Source: an uncultured Amylibacter sp. (GTDB taxonomy: Bacteria; Pseudomonadota; Alphaproteobacteria; Rhodobacterales; Rhodobacteraceae). Taken from it: 64,000 nucleotides of DNA. The notes under the pieces are model-generated. The model was not told where the DNA came from. It searched no databases and worked only from the letters and a program-made list of their open reading frames with translations. The number at the start of each line of letters is the position of its first letter. Within the stretch, counting starts at the first letter, position 1. A program made the translations under genes and the position numbers. Positions 38,361 through 48,852 of this stretch are shown here, one piece after another. The stretch is taken from contig CAJIZV010000002.1 in assembly GCA_905181935.1 (NCBI GenBank), positions 434,001-498,000 on the forward strand, in the 5' to 3' direction.

Positions 38361-40480
38361 TTGATGTTCCTCCTCAAGCCTTGGACCTGACCTAATACTG
38401 AATTAGCCGCATCAATTACATTTGTTCCTGGGCCAAATACTTCGGCAACGCCAGCTTCACGTAAGAAATCATAATCTTTCTCAGGAATGACGCCACCCGC
38501 AACTACAATAATATGTTGTCCTCCATTAACTTTTAATAGTTCAACTATTTCAGGAATTAGTGCCTTATGCCCTGCAGCTAAAGAAGAAACTCCCACAACA
38601 TCAACACCTAATTTAATAGCTTTATCAGCAATTTCTTCAGGAGTTTCGAACATATCTGATAAATCGACAGTAAAACCAAGATCAGCAAAAGCTGTAGCAA
38701 TCACTTTAGCACCACGATCATGCCCATCTTGACCAACTTTGGCTACTAAAACATGAGGACGCTGCTCCATATCCTGAATGCGAGCCTGTAAATTTTTATA
38801 TTCAGGATCACCTGCATAGGCATTTTCATAAACCCCACTAATCACCCTAGTGGTTGCAGAGTGGCGTGAGAATGCTATTTCCATAGCATCTGAAATTTCG
38901 CCTAATGACGCACGATGACGCGCAGCTTCTACAGCAAATTCTAATAAATTTCCCTTTCCACTTGTGGCTGCGTTTTCCAGGTTTTTTAACGCATTATTAC
39001 ATGCCGAAAAATTACGGCTACGTTTCATCTTATCTAAACGCGCCATTTGAGATTCACGTACCGCAGTATTGTCTATTTCACGTGTTTCTAATTGGTCTTC
39101 TTCTTCTAGGCGGTATTTATTAACACCAACAATAACATCTTCGCCCTTATCAACGCGAGCTTGGCGAAATGCAGCGGCTTCTTCTATCCGCATTTTTGGT
39201 AATCCAGCTTCAACAGCTTTAGTCATTCCACCTAAAGCTTCTACTTCTTCAATCAACTCCCATGCCTTATCAGCCAAATCTTTAGTTAGTGCCTCTACAT
39301 AATATGACCCTCCCAACGGATCGACCACATCAGTTATGCCACTCTCATGCTGTAATATTAGTTGCGTGTTTCGAGCAATTCGTGCAGATTTTTCAGTGGG
39401 TAGTGCAATAGCTTCATCAAAAGAGTTAGTATGGAGAGATTGAGTTCCACCTAAAGTAGCGGCCATCGCCTCAATCGTAGTACGAACTATATTGTTATAT
39501 GGATCTTGTTCAGTCAATGAGACCCCAGAAGTTTGGCAATGAGTGCGTAACATTTTAGAGCGATCTGATTTAGCTCCAAAATCCGTCATAATCTTAGCCC
39601 ACATCTGGCGTGCCGCCCGCAGTTTTGCAGTCTCCATAAACAAATTCATGCCAATACAGAAGAAAAATGATAATCTACCGGCAAAAGCATCTATATCTAG
39701 GCCTTTGCTCAATGCTGCACGAACATATTCCATTCCATCTGCAAGAGTGTAGGCAAGCTCTTGAGCTAGCGTCGAACCAGCTTCTTGCATGTGGTAACCA
39801 CTAATTGAAATTGAATTGAATTTCGGCATTCCTAATGCAGTATACTCAATAATATCTGAAACGATGCGCATACTTGGTTCTGGAGGATAGATATATGTAT
39901 TTCGCACCATAAATTCTTTTAAAATATCATTTTGTACAGTTCCAGACAAAACAGACTTATTTACGCCCTGCTCTTCGCCCGCTACAATAAACATTGCCAA
40001 TACTGGAATAATAGCTCCATTCATCGTCATCGATACTGACATTTTATCTAAAGGTATTCCTTCAAACAAAATCTTCATATCTTCAACACTGTCGATTGCA
40101 ACTCCAGCCTTTCCTACATCTCCAACTACTCTGGGATGATCACTGTCATATCCACGATGCGTAGCCAAATCGAATGCTACTGATAAGCCTTTTTGACCTG
40201 CAGCTAAATTACGGCGATAAAAGGAATTACTTTCTTGAGCAGTTGAAAACCCAGCATATTGGCGAATAGTCCATGGCCGCCCAGTATACATCGAGGCCTT
40301 TACGCCTCTAGTAAATGGTGCAACACCAGGAATTTCATCAATAACACTTTCTGGTACATCATCAACATCATAAAATGATTTAATATCAATATCTTCTGGC
40401 GTACTAGTGACTGATGGCTTACTGCCTTTGGCTTCTTTTGTTGCCAATTCAGTCCATATTTTCTTACGATTATTAGCCAT
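38357..40480 (-). CDS. mcm: Methylmalonyl-CoA mutase (adenosylcobalamin-dependent)
   Basis: Single-chain 707-aa mutase that isomerises (R)-methylmalonyl-CoA to succinyl-CoA. The N-terminal barrel has [52 protein letters not shown] sequence and MTMNGA. The C-terminal B12 domain has the base-off ligand motif [14 protein letters not shown] (DxHxxG) and [17 protein letters not shown] precedes the ATG. It depends on B12, as do the methyl-transfer proteins elsewhere in the window. Confidence 0.97.
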   Translation of the reverse strand: MANNRKKIWTELATKEAKGSKPSVTSTPEDIDIKSFYDVDDVPESVIDEIPGVAPFTRGVKASMYTGRPWTIRQYAGFSTAQESNSFYRRNLAAGQKGLSVAFDLATHRGYDSDHPRVVGDVGKAGVAIDSVEDMKILFEGIPLDKMSVSMTMNGAIIPVLAMFIVAGEEQGVNKSVLSGTVQNDILKEFMVRNTYIYPPEPSMRIVSDIIEYTALGMPKFNSISISGYHMQEAGSTLAQELAYTLADGMEYVRAALSKGLDIDAFAGRLSFFFCIGMNLFMETAKLRAARQMWAKIMTDFGAKSDRSKMLRTHCQTSGVSLTEQDPYNNIVRTTIEAMAATLGGTQSLHTNSFDEAIALPTEKSARIARNTQLILQHESGITDVVDPLGGSYYVEALTKDLADKAWELIEEVEALGGMTKAVEAGLPKMRIEEAAAFRQARVDKGEDVIVGVNKYRLEEEDQLETREIDNTAVRESQMARLDKMKRSRNFSACNNALKNLENAATSGKGNLLEFAVEAARHRASLGEISDAMEIAFSRHSATTRVISGVYENAYAGDPEYKNLQARIQDMEQRPHVLVAKVGQDGHDRGAKVIATAFADLGFTVDLSDMFETPEEIADKAIKLGVDVVGVSSLAAGHKALIPEIVELLKVNGGQHIIVVAGGVIPEKDYDFLREAGVAEVFGPGTNVIDAANSVLGQVQGLRRNIK

Positions 40481-40593
40481 TTTTACCTCTTACTCACCAT
40501 TTTGTGGCGGATATTCAAACTTACTAGTGACACTATAGCTTTGAAAATAATAAAGCCAAAAAGTATCTAAATGAATATTTAGAACATCTATAT

Positions 40594-42588
40594 TTATACA
40601 AATTCCATGATAATTTCATCTACGGCCAAACTGTCACCTTCAAACACAGATATTTTAGATACAATTCCTGGGCGCGCAGCACGTAATACATTCTCCATTT
40701 TCATAGCTTCGACCATAGCTAGAGCTTGCCCTTCTTCTATCATGTCGCCCTCAGATACCATTATAGAAACTATTAAACCTGGCATTGGGCAAAGTAACAA
40801 TTTAGATGTATCAGCAGGTTTTTTATCTGGCATCAAGACCGCTAATTCAGCAACCCTTGGTTTCATTACTTTAATGATCTGTTCAGCACCACGTGCACGA
40901 AGAGAATAACCGCCAATCACAGGGTTTACTTTTACGGCATACGATACATTGTTTAGTGTTAATTCTGCCAAAGTGTTTCCCAATTCATATTTAATTAAAG
41001 ATTTAAAAGATTTTTCACCCAGGGTAATATTATATCCATCAATTAAATCACTAATAGTTGCATCAGTATTTTGACGCCCAATTCTTATAGTTAACTTGTC
41101 CTCTTGAGGAACTGAATGATCAAACGTGCTATCGCGCGCAGAAATACGTTTCATTTTCATTCGAGTAATAATTAAAGCAGTAGCTGATAATACATTTTGC
41201 AAATTTTCATTTGGCGATACACCCTTAAAGCCATTTGGGTATTCCTCTTCAATAAATGCAGTCGTTATATTGCCTGATTGGAAACGAGAATGCCCCATAA
41301 CAGCAGACAAGAAAGGTAAGTTATGTCCAATACCTTCCAACTCAAAATTATCTAGTGCTGTTTCCATCACAGAAATTGCTGCATCACGATCAGGAGCCCA
41401 AGTACATAGTTTTGCGATCATTGGATCATAAAACATTGAAATTTCACCACCTTCAAACACACCTGTGTCATTTCTCACAATTCGATCAGCATGTACTTCT
41501 TCAACTGGTGGGCGATAACGAGTTAAGCGGCCAATTGACGGTAGAAAATTACGGTAAGGGTCTTCAGCATATAAGCGACACTCCATTGCCCAGCCATTAA
41601 GTTTTACATTATCTTGCTTGTGCGAAAGCTTCCCGCCCATGGCTATACAAATCATTTGTTCAACTAAATCTATACCCGTAATCATTTCTGTTACCGGGTG
41701 CTCCACTTGCAACCGGGTATTCATTTCCAGAAAATAGAAATTACGATCTTTATCGACAATAAATTCTACCGTACCAGCACTTGTATAGCCGACAGCAAGC
41801 GCTAAAGCGCATGATTGCTCCCCCATTGCTTTACGTGTGTTATTATCCAAAAATGGACTTGGAGCTTCTTCAATAACTTTTTGATTTCGACGCTGAATAG
41901 AACATTCACGTTCACCCAAATAAATACAATTACCGTGACTGTCAGCTAATACCTGAATTTCGATATGGCGTGGTTGTACTACAAATTTTTCAATAAAAAT
42001 CCTGTCATCACCAAAGCTACTAGCAGCTTCGGATTTTGAACGTGCAAACCCTTCTCGCGCTTCTTCGTCATTCCAAGCAATTCGCATTCCTTTACCACCG
42101 CCACCTGCAGAAGCTTTAATCATAACAGGATAGCCAATTTCACTTGATATTTTAACCGCATGCTTAGCATCATCAATCAAATCCATGTGTCCAGGGACAA
42201 TTGAAACGTTAGCTTCTTGAGCAATTTTCTTGGATGTTATTTTATCACCCATAGCCTTAATAGCAGGAACTGGCGGTCCGATAAATATTATATTTTCAGC
42301 AGCTAGGCGCTCACAAAATTCTGCTCGTTCAGAAAGAAATCCATACCCTGGATGCACAGCATTTGCACCAGTCTGTTTACAAGCAGCTATAATCTTATCA
42401 ATAACTAAATAACTTTCTGATGCTGGTGATGACCCAATATACACAGCTTCGTCTGCCATTTTAACGTGCAGAGCATTTTCGTCAGAATCTGAGTAAACAG
42501 CAACAGTTCTAATACCCATTTTTTTAGCTGTTTTAAAAATACGGCATGCTATTTCACCGCGATTTGCTACTAGTATTTTCTTAATCAT
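40594..42588 (-). CDS. pccA: Propionyl-CoA carboxylase, biotin carboxylase/biotin carrier (alpha) subunit
   Basis: 664 aa. The biotin carboxylase part (about 1-450) has ILVANRGEIACRIF, GGGGKGMRIAW and the ERDCSIQRR-like ERECSIQRRNQKVIEEAPSP. A BT domain follows, then the biotinyl domain with the biotin lysine in VEAMKMENVLRA near the C-terminus. The ATG at 42588 is preferred (AGGTG 6 nt upstream); a GTG 9 nt earlier begins just after the pccB stop. Confidence 0.96.
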   Translation of the reverse strand: MIKKILVANRGEIACRIFKTAKKMGIRTVAVYSDSDENALHVKMADEAVYIGSSPASESYLVIDKIIAACKQTGANAVHPGYGFLSERAEFCERLAAENIIFIGPPVPAIKAMGDKITSKKIAQEANVSIVPGHMDLIDDAKHAVKISSEIGYPVMIKASAGGGGKGMRIAWNDEEAREGFARSKSEAASSFGDDRIFIEKFVVQPRHIEIQVLADSHGNCIYLGERECSIQRRNQKVIEEAPSPFLDNNTRKAMGEQSCALALAVGYTSAGTVEFIVDKDRNFYFLEMNTRLQVEHPVTEMITGIDLVEQMICIAMGGKLSHKQDNVKLNGWAMECRLYAEDPYRNFLPSIGRLTRYRPPVEEVHADRIVRNDTGVFEGGEISMFYDPMIAKLCTWAPDRDAAISVMETALDNFELEGIGHNLPFLSAVMGHSRFQSGNITTAFIEEEYPNGFKGVSPNENLQNVLSATALIITRMKMKRISARDSTFDHSVPQEDKLTIRIGRQNTDATISDLIDGYNITLGEKSFKSLIKYELGNTLAELTLNNVSYAVKVNPVIGGYSLRARGAEQIIKVMKPRVAELAVLMPDKKPADTSKLLLCPMPGLIVSIMVSEGDMIEEGQALAMVEAMKMENVLRAARPGIVSKISVFEGDSLAVDEIIMEFV

Positions 42589-42597
42589 ATCAGACAC

Positions 42598-44130
42598 CTA
42601 CAATGGAATATTATCATGTTTTTTAAATGGTTGATTCACTTTTTTATTTTTAAGAAGTTCAAAACTGCGTGCTATGCGGCGACGAGTTGATCGAGGATTA
42701 ATTACTTCATCAACAAACCCCCTTTGAGCTGCTACAAATGGATTAGCAAACCGTTCCTCATAATCAGCTGTATGTTTTGCGATTTTTTCCTCATCGCCTA
42801 AATCAGCTCTATGTAAAATTTCAGTGGCACCCTTAGCTCCCATCACAGCAATTTGAGCGGACGGCCATGCATAATTAACGTCAGCTCCCAAATGTTTGGG
42901 CGCCATAACACAATATGCTCCCCCATATGCCTTTCGTGTAATCACAGTTACCAATGGTACAGTCGCTTGAGCATATGCAAACAATAATTTAGCCCCATGC
43001 TTTATTATTCCACCATATTCCTGCGCAGTGCCTGGCAAAAAACCTGGTACATCTTCAAGAGTTAAAATTGGAATACTAAAAGCATTGCAAAATCTGACGA
43101 ATCTTGCACCTTTTCTACTAGCATTAATATCTAGGCACCCTGCTAATACCATTGGCTGATTGGCTACAACACCAATGGTTTCGCCATTAATACGGATAAA
43201 ACCTATTAATAAATTGCCCGCAAATTCTTTTTGTATTTCAAAAAAATCACCTTCGTCAGCTAACTTTACCACTACCTCACGCATATCATAGGGTTGATTG
43301 GGATTATTTGGAACCAATGTATCTAGAGATTTATCTTCACGATCCCAGAAGTCCAATGTCGCATGATGTGGTGCTTTTACTCCAGCATTTAGAGGTAGAA
43401 AAGAATAAAATCGGCGTAAATCAAGTAATGCCTCAATATCATTTTCATATGCTCCATCCGCTACTGAAGATTTTTTAGTATGTGTAATAGCTCCCCCAAG
43501 ATCTTCTGCAGTAACAATTTCATTAGTAACAGTTTTAACTACATCAGGGCCAGTCACAAACATATATGAAGTATTTTTTACCATAAATATAAAGTCAGTC
43601 ATTGCTGGTGAATAAACTGCTCCCCCCGCAGATGGCCCCATAATCATAGAAATTTGTGGAATTGCACCTGAAGCTTGAGCATTGCGATGAAAAACTTCAC
43701 AATAACCAGCTAAAGACGCAACACCTTCCTGAATTCGTGCACCACCACTATCTGAAATACCAATTACGGGAATACCATTTTGCATAGCCAAATCCATAAT
43801 TTTACAGATTTTTTCAGCATGTGTTTCTGATAAAGATCCCCCAAAAACAGTGAAATCCTGAGAATACAGATACACTGGTCGACCATTAATAGTTCCCCAT
43901 CCAGTAACGACACCATCGCCCGGAATTTGTTTTTCAGACATTCCAAAATCAACGCATCGATGCGTTTTATACATATCATACTCTTCAAAGCTACCACTAT
44001 CTAGCAACACCTCTATGCGTTCTCGTGCCGTAAGCTTCCCGCGTGCATGTTGAGCGTTAATCCGTTCTTGTCCACCACCTAAACGTGCTTTGTCACGCCG
44101 CGCTTCAAGTTGTTCAGATATAGTTGCCAT
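42598..44130 (-). CDS. pccB: Propionyl-CoA carboxylase, carboxyltransferase (beta) subunit
   Basis: 510 aa, two crotonase-like carboxyltransferase halves. Motifs are [34 protein letters not shown] and [31 protein letters not shown]. It carboxylates propionyl-CoA (probably also acetyl- or butyryl-CoA weakly) with PccA. The ATG at 44130 is chosen for AGGA 8 nt upstream; 14 upstream in-frame codons look like leader. First gene of pccB-pccA, divergent from the regulator. Confidence 0.96.
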   Translation of the reverse strand: MATISEQLEARRDKARLGGGQERINAQHARGKLTARERIEVLLDSGSFEEYDMYKTHRCVDFGMSEKQIPGDGVVTGWGTINGRPVYLYSQDFTVFGGSLSETHAEKICKIMDLAMQNGIPVIGISDSGGARIQEGVASLAGYCEVFHRNAQASGAIPQISMIMGPSAGGAVYSPAMTDFIFMVKNTSYMFVTGPDVVKTVTNEIVTAEDLGGAITHTKKSSVADGAYENDIEALLDLRRFYSFLPLNAGVKAPHHATLDFWDREDKSLDTLVPNNPNQPYDMREVVVKLADEGDFFEIQKEFAGNLLIGFIRINGETIGVVANQPMVLAGCLDINASRKGARFVRFCNAFSIPILTLEDVPGFLPGTAQEYGGIIKHGAKLLFAYAQATVPLVTVITRKAYGGAYCVMAPKHLGADVNYAWPSAQIAVMGAKGATEILHRADLGDEEKIAKHTADYEERFANPFVAAQRGFVDEVINPRSTRRRIARSFELLKNKKVNQPFKKHDNIPL

Positions 44131-44226
44131 TATACTTTTCCTCACTAGTCGCGTAAAATTCACGACTTTCAATCTATTTAAATCAATTTAATGCCTCGCA
44201 AACATTGACACAATAGGTCTCAAAGC

Positions 44227-44240
44227 ATATCGTGCGATAT
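44227..44240. promoter_or_regulatory. Inverted repeat in the pccB-scfR intergenic region, candidate operator
   Basis: ATATCG, TG, CGATAT (44227-44240) is a perfect 6-bp inverted repeat in the 156-nt divergent region. It is a candidate site for the adjacent ScfR-type regulator, but it does not resemble the TTTGCAAA-type site remembered for PccR; only TTTGC/GCAAA half-like pieces are seen nearby. Confidence 0.3.
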
Positions 44241-44286
44241 TGTTAATCTTTGCATCTTTTAATATAGTGAATTGCTAATTTGTATA

Positions 44287-45708
44287 ATGGATAAAAGTTC
44301 AAGAAAACTATTTGCTGGTGCGCAAATGCGAAACCTTCGAAATATGGAAGATTTATCGCAAAAAGACTGTGCTATGCGCTTAGGAATTTCTGCAAGTTAC
44401 TTGAATCAAATTGAAAACAATCAGCGCCCACTTACTGCTGCAGTTATTCTTGCACTGGTTGAAGAATTCAAAGCAGATATTTCAAAATTTACTTCTGATA
44501 ATAGTAGCAGGAGATTATCAGACCTACGTGAAATCTTACATGATCCAGTTTTCAAAGACGTTGCACCATCCCTACAAGAATTAAAAATTGCCACGTCAAA
44601 TAGTCCAGACTTTACCAGTGCATTTTTAGTATTACACAATGCATACCAATCGTCCCAAGAACAGTTAGCTTCATTTGATGATTTACTCCAAAATAAAGAA
44701 AATGCACTTCAAGCTCAACCTTATGAAGAAGTTCGTGACTTTTTTCACTATCAGAACAACTACATTGATACATTAGACCGTAATGCCGAAGAATTCGCAT
44801 TAAGCAAAGGGTTACATGCTGGTTCAATGCAAAATAAACTTATAGATCATCTAAAAATACATCATAAAATTGAGGTTAGGTATTCCAATACTTTAGAACC
44901 TCATCAAATGCGTATTATGAGAAGTAAAATTTTACTATTGAACGAAAACTTCCCAGATCCGACAAAAAATTTCCAATTATTACAACAGATAGCTTTCTTA
45001 GAGCGAGTCAAAGATATTGATGATATATTGGAAGCAGCAAACCTTAAGTCAAAAGAATCTAGAGATATTGCACGGCTTGGCTTAGGCAATTATTTTGCAG
45101 GCGCTGCATTAATGCCATACCGCAACTTTTTAAATGCCGCACAAACATTTCGCCATGATTTGGAACTACTTGCAGGAAAATTTAATGCAAGCATTGAACA
45201 AGTTGCACATCGCTTATCAACCATGCAGCGCGCAGGCGAAAAAGGTGTCCCATTTTTCTTCTTACGCGTTGATAGATCAGGCACCATAACGAAGAGGCAT
45301 TCAGCAACACAATTACAGTTTGCGCGCTTTGGGGGAGCATGCCCACTTTGGAATGTTCATCAAGCATTTGAGCGTCCAGGAGAATTTGTACGTCAACTTG
45401 CTATCACACCTGATAACGAGAAATATTTTTGCGTCGCCCGGACCATAACAAAACGTTCACCAGGTTATCATTCAAATATACGACGTTATTCTATTGGCTT
45501 AGGGTGCAATATTAGTCATGCTAAAGCTGTAGTTTACGCAGACGATCTAAATTTTGAGAATATTGAAAGCTTTGATCCAATTGGAATATCATGCCGAATT
45601 TGTGAACGGACAGCTTGTCATCATAGATCAGTACCACCAATTGGCAAAACGCTACGTATCGAGACTTCGAAACGTAGCGTTGTACCATTTAATATTGTTA
45701 GTGATTAG
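44287..45708 (+). CDS. Short-chain fatty acyl-CoA regulator (ScfR/PccR type, XRE HTH)
   Basis: 473-aa transcription regulator. An XRE helix-turn-helix (about 9-62; QMRNLRNMEDLSQKDCAMRLGISASYLNQIENNQRP) is followed by an IrrE-like/ScfR sensor region (ARLGLGNYFAGAALMPYRNFLNAA) and a C-terminal cysteine cluster (GISCRICERTACHHR). Such proteins sense short-chain acyl-CoA; PccR of Rhodobacter controls propionyl-CoA carboxylase. Divergent placement from pccB supports the same role here. Stop overlaps mmsA by 4 nt. Confidence 0.88.
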   Translation: MDKSSRKLFAGAQMRNLRNMEDLSQKDCAMRLGISASYLNQIENNQRPLTAAVILALVEEFKADISKFTSDNSSRRLSDLREILHDPVFKDVAPSLQELKIATSNSPDFTSAFLVLHNAYQSSQEQLASFDDLLQNKENALQAQPYEEVRDFFHYQNNYIDTLDRNAEEFALSKGLHAGSMQNKLIDHLKIHHKIEVRYSNTLEPHQMRIMRSKILLLNENFPDPTKNFQLLQQIAFLERVKDIDDILEAANLKSKESRDIARLGLGNYFAGAALMPYRNFLNAAQTFRHDLELLAGKFNASIEQVAHRLSTMQRAGEKGVPFFFLRVDRSGTITKRHSATQLQFARFGGACPLWNVHQAFERPGEFVRQLAITPDNEKYFCVARTITKRSPGYHSNIRRYSIGLGCNISHAKAVVYADDLNFENIESFDPIGISCRICERTACHHRSVPPIGKTLRIETSKRSVVPFNIVSD

Positions 45709-47204
45709 CCCATAACAGGAATAGAAAATTCACCACCCTCTTTTATTCCAGAAGGCCATCGTGCAGTCACTGTCTTTGTCCGTGTATAAAACTTAAACGC
45801 ATCAGGACCGTGTTGATTCAAATCACCAAACACAGATTTCTTCCAGCCACCAAAAGTGTGATAAGCCAAAGGCACAGGAATTGGTACATTAATACCAACC
45901 ATGCCAACATTGATACGATTTGCAAAATCACGAGCAGTATCACCATCACGAGTGTAGATAGCAGTGCCATTTCCATACTCGTGATCCATAGCATAACCAA
46001 TTGCTTCTTCATAAGTTTTAGCACGTATTGTAGACAGTACTGGTCCAAAGATTTCTTTAGTATATATATCCATGTCAGAAGTTACATTATCAAATAGATG
46101 TGGGCCAACAAAAAAGCCATCTTCATAACCCTGAAGGTTAAAGTTACGGCCGTCCACAACCAATTTGGCACCCTGATCAATACCAGATTGCACTAGTTTT
46201 AAAATATTTTCTTTAGCTGCGGCTGTTATAACAGGACCATAATCAACATCATTTCCCGCAGTATAAGGACCAACCTTTAGTGTTTCTATGCGTGATGTTA
46301 GTTTTTCAATCAAAAGATCTGCTGTTTCTTCACCCACTGGTACGGCTACTGAAATGGCCATACAACGTTCACCAGCAGCCCCATAGCCAGCACCAAGTAA
46401 CGCATCAGCAGCCTGATCAAGATCTGCATCTGGCATAATAATCATATGATTTTTAGCACCACCAAAGCATTGCACACGCTTGCCGTTTGCACAGCCTGTT
46501 GCATAAATGTATTCAGCAATGGGAGTAGATCCAACAAAACCAATTGATTGTACAGTTTCTGAGTGCAAGAGTGCGTCCACAGCTTCTTTATCACCATTTA
46601 CAACCTGTAATATACCATCAGGTAAGCCAGCTTCTTTTAACAATTCAGCTAGCATTAATGGGACCGAAGGATCACGTTCTGATGGTTTCAAAATAAATGC
46701 ATTTCCACATGCAATTGCAGGAGCAAACATCCACATTGGTATCATTGCAGGAAAATTAAATGGTGTTATTCCTGCAGTTACACCTAAAGCTTGGCGCATT
46801 GAATACATATCGATGCCTGGTCCAGCACTATCAGTAAAATCGCCTTTGAGCATCTGTGGCGCACCAATACAATATTCGACAACCTCTAGGCCACGTTGAA
46901 CGTCACCAGCGGCATCAGGCAATGTTTTGCCATGTTCACGACTTAACGCTTCGGCTAATTTATCCATATCACGGTTTAGTAGCCCAACAAATTTCATCAT
47001 AACACGTGCACGGCGTTGTGGATTAACCGCTGCCCAAGCTGGCTGGGCTGCCGCTGCTTTGGCAATGATAGCATTAACTTCTTCTGTTGAGGCAAGAGGG
47101 CATTGTGCCTGTACTTCACCTGTAGCTGGGTTAAAAACATCAGAAAAGCGACCCGATACGCCTTCAATGTGTTCACCATTTACGAAATGCGTTAAATTTT
47201 GCAT
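45705..47204 (-). CDS. mmsA: CoA-acylating methylmalonate-semialdehyde dehydrogenase
   Basis: 499-aa aldehyde dehydrogenase-fold enzyme that makes propionyl-CoA from methylmalonate semialdehyde in valine (and inositol/thymine) breakdown. GITPFNFPAMIPMWM, FVGSTPIAEYIY, GGAKNHMIIMPDAD and the catalytic Cys in AGERCMAISVAV are MmsA signatures. AGGAG precedes the ATG. Its product feeds the Pcc/mutase genes just beyond the regulator. Confidence 0.95.
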   Translation of the reverse strand: MQNLTHFVNGEHIEGVSGRFSDVFNPATGEVQAQCPLASTEEVNAIIAKAAAAQPAWAAVNPQRRARVMMKFVGLLNRDMDKLAEALSREHGKTLPDAAGDVQRGLEVVEYCIGAPQMLKGDFTDSAGPGIDMYSMRQALGVTAGITPFNFPAMIPMWMFAPAIACGNAFILKPSERDPSVPLMLAELLKEAGLPDGILQVVNGDKEAVDALLHSETVQSIGFVGSTPIAEYIYATGCANGKRVQCFGGAKNHMIIMPDADLDQAADALLGAGYGAAGERCMAISVAVPVGEETADLLIEKLTSRIETLKVGPYTAGNDVDYGPVITAAAKENILKLVQSGIDQGAKLVVDGRNFNLQGYEDGFFVGPHLFDNVTSDMDIYTKEIFGPVLSTIRAKTYEEAIGYAMDHEYGNGTAIYTRDGDTARDFANRINVGMVGINVPIPVPLAYHTFGGWKKSVFGDLNQHGPDAFKFYTRTKTVTARWPSGIKEGGEFSIPVMG

Positions 47205-47308
47205 TAAAATCTCCTAATAATATTTCTCAAATCTCTTTTAAACTGCAAAATTACAATATAAAGAGTAAATATTACATAGTTCACATGCAAAAATGCAAAG
47301 GTTACTTT

Positions 47309-48214
47309 ATGCTTAACTGGGATGACTATAGGGTTTTTCTCGATGTTGCACGATCTGGCAGCTTATCTGCTGCATCCTCAACGTTAAAAATCAATCCAGC
47401 TACAGTTGGGCGACGTATCACTCGTCTCGAAGAATCTTTAGGCTCAAAATTATTTAATAAATTACCACGTGGATATCAGCTCACACAAGCAGGTAGTGAG
47501 TTGCAAGAACATATCGAGCATATTGAACGTACTGAAAAAAAAGCACGTGGAGCGCTTCAGAAAGCCTCCGCAACAATTTCTGGTAGCTTTCGCATTGGTG
47601 CACCAGATGGCTTATCTAATTACGTGTTACCCATTGTGATTGCAAACATCCAAAAACAGCATCCAAATCTAGATATTCAAATATTATCTTTACCAAGAGT
47701 ATTTAACCTATCAAGACGAGAAGCTGACCTAGCAATCATGGTAACCCCTCCAAAGACTGGGCGATTTCTTATAAAAAAGATTGTTAATTACCACTTACAT
47801 TTAGCAGCTCACAGTGACTACCTCAAAAAATCTGCACCAATACTGTCAAAAGCTGATTTGAAAAATCACACAATAATTGGATATATTCCTGATTTAATTT
47901 TTGATCCTACTTTAGATTATATGTCTGAGGTCACACCAGATCGAATTCCAGATTTATCTTCAAATTCTGTAGCAGTTCAAATGCAAATATTAAATTTAGG
48001 AGCGGGAATAGGATTTGCACACGATTTTGCATTAGCTCACTTTTCAGGAATTACTCCTGTATTAAAAACAATAATCCACCAAGAGCGTGCATTTTATATG
48101 GTACGTGATCGTGACGATCGTGCGTCAGAACAATCAAATCTAATAGCTTCTCTTCTATATCAAGGTATAAAAAAAGAAGTAAAACGTCTCGAAACTCTAG
48201 CTTACCAAATCTAA
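47309..48214 (+). CDS. LysR-family transcriptional regulator
   Basis: 301-aa regulator. The N-terminal winged HTH (about 1-62) reads LNWDDYRVFLDVARSGSLSAASSTLKINPATVGRRITRLEESLG; a periplasmic-binding-like effector domain follows. ATG at 47309 is chosen because AAGG lies 7 nt upstream and the LysR HTH starts there. It is divergent from mmsA and may control it; this is the usual LysR geometry. The maoC gene follows 9 nt later. Confidence 0.88.
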   Translation: MLNWDDYRVFLDVARSGSLSAASSTLKINPATVGRRITRLEESLGSKLFNKLPRGYQLTQAGSELQEHIEHIERTEKKARGALQKASATISGSFRIGAPDGLSNYVLPIVIANIQKQHPNLDIQILSLPRVFNLSRREADLAIMVTPPKTGRFLIKKIVNYHLHLAAHSDYLKKSAPILSKADLKNHTIIGYIPDLIFDPTLDYMSEVTPDRIPDLSSNSVAVQMQILNLGAGIGFAHDFALAHFSGITPVLKTIIHQERAFYMVRDRDDRASEQSNLIASLLYQGIKKEVKRLETLAYQI

Positions 48215-48223
48215 GGATAAAAA

Positions 48224-48697
48224 ATGATAAAATCTAAAATCAACATGACTGATTATAAATATCTGATTGGTTCTGAAATTGGGGTATCTGAATGGATTAC
48301 TGTTTCACAAAAGATGATTGATGGATTTTGTGATATTACAGGAGATTATCAATTCATTCATAATGACCCAGAGCGTGCAGCTTCTCAAACACCCTTTGGT
48401 GGATCAATCGCACATGGATTTTTAACTTTATCATTAATTACAAAAATGTATAAAGATACAACACCTATAATTTCTGGACACGAGTTAGTCATAAATTACG
48501 GGCTCAATCGTATACGGTTTTTATCCCCAGTACTAAGTGGTGCTAGAATTCGCGGACGCATTACTCTTGGTAAAGTAGATAAACGTGGATCAAGTCAGAT
48601 CTTGACAGAAAATAAAATTATTGTTGAAATTGAAGGTGGCGAAAAACCCGCAATATTAGGTACTTGGGTAACTTTATTAGTTAAAGATACCGTATGA
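48224..48697 (+). CDS. MaoC-family (R)-specific enoyl-CoA hydratase-like protein
   Basis: 157-aa hotdog protein with hydratase-2 motif FCDITGDYQFIHNDPERA, where the catalytic Asp and His of the family are present, followed by FGGSIAHGFLTLSL. It probably hydrates a 2-enoyl-CoA to the (R)-3-hydroxy form. AAGGA precedes the ATG. It is co-transcribed with the LysR gene; the precise pathway is not clear. Confidence 0.85.
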   Translation: MIKSKINMTDYKYLIGSEIGVSEWITVSQKMIDGFCDITGDYQFIHNDPERAASQTPFGGSIAHGFLTLSLITKMYKDTTPIISGHELVINYGLNRIRFLSPVLSGARIRGRITLGKVDKRGSSQILTENKIIVEIEGGEKPAILGTWVTLLVKDTV

Positions 48698-48718
48698 TAT
48701 TAGTTTTTATTTAAAATT

Positions 48719-48750
48719 AAAAAAGCCCACGCTATTAACGTAAGCTTTTT
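48719..48750. terminator. Bidirectional terminator between maoC and tRNA-Asp
   Basis: AAAAAGC (48720-48726) pairs with GCTTTTT (48744-48750), and an inner ACG/CGT extends the hairpin beyond a small internal loop. A/T runs flank both sides, so it can end maoC (+) and the tRNA transcript (-). Confidence 0.7.
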
Positions 48751-48758
48751 AAACTCAA

Positions 48759-48835
48759 TGGCGCGGTTGACGGGACTCGAACCCGCGACCTCCGGCGTGA
48801 CAGGCCGGCACTCTAACCAACTGAGCTACAACCGC
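48759..48835 (-). tRNA. tRNA-Asp (anticodon GTC)
   Basis: A 77-nt tRNA with encoded CCA folds fully: acceptor GCGGTTG/CAACCGC, D arm AGCTCAGTTGGTTAGAGT, anticodon stem CCGGC/GCCGG with loop CTGTCAC, and T arm GCGGGTTCGAGTCCCGT. The anticodon GTC reads Asp codons. An upstream promoter (48854-48882) and a downstream terminator make it a single-gene transcript. Confidence 0.97.
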
Positions 48836-48852
48836 TACTCATTGAGTAGCGG
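48832..48852. repeat. 21-bp palindrome across the tRNA-Asp start
   Basis: CCGCTACTCA (48832-48841), one base, TGAGTAGCGG (48843-48852): perfect 10-bp arms. One arm includes the first four bases of the mature tRNA, and the other lies at the predicted transcription start. Confidence 0.8.

Noticed and set aside
44131..44286. Classical PccR site TTTGCAAA-N4-TTTGCAAA between pccB and the regulator
   Set aside because: Only half-like GCAAA and TTTGC pieces are present; no full site could be read.
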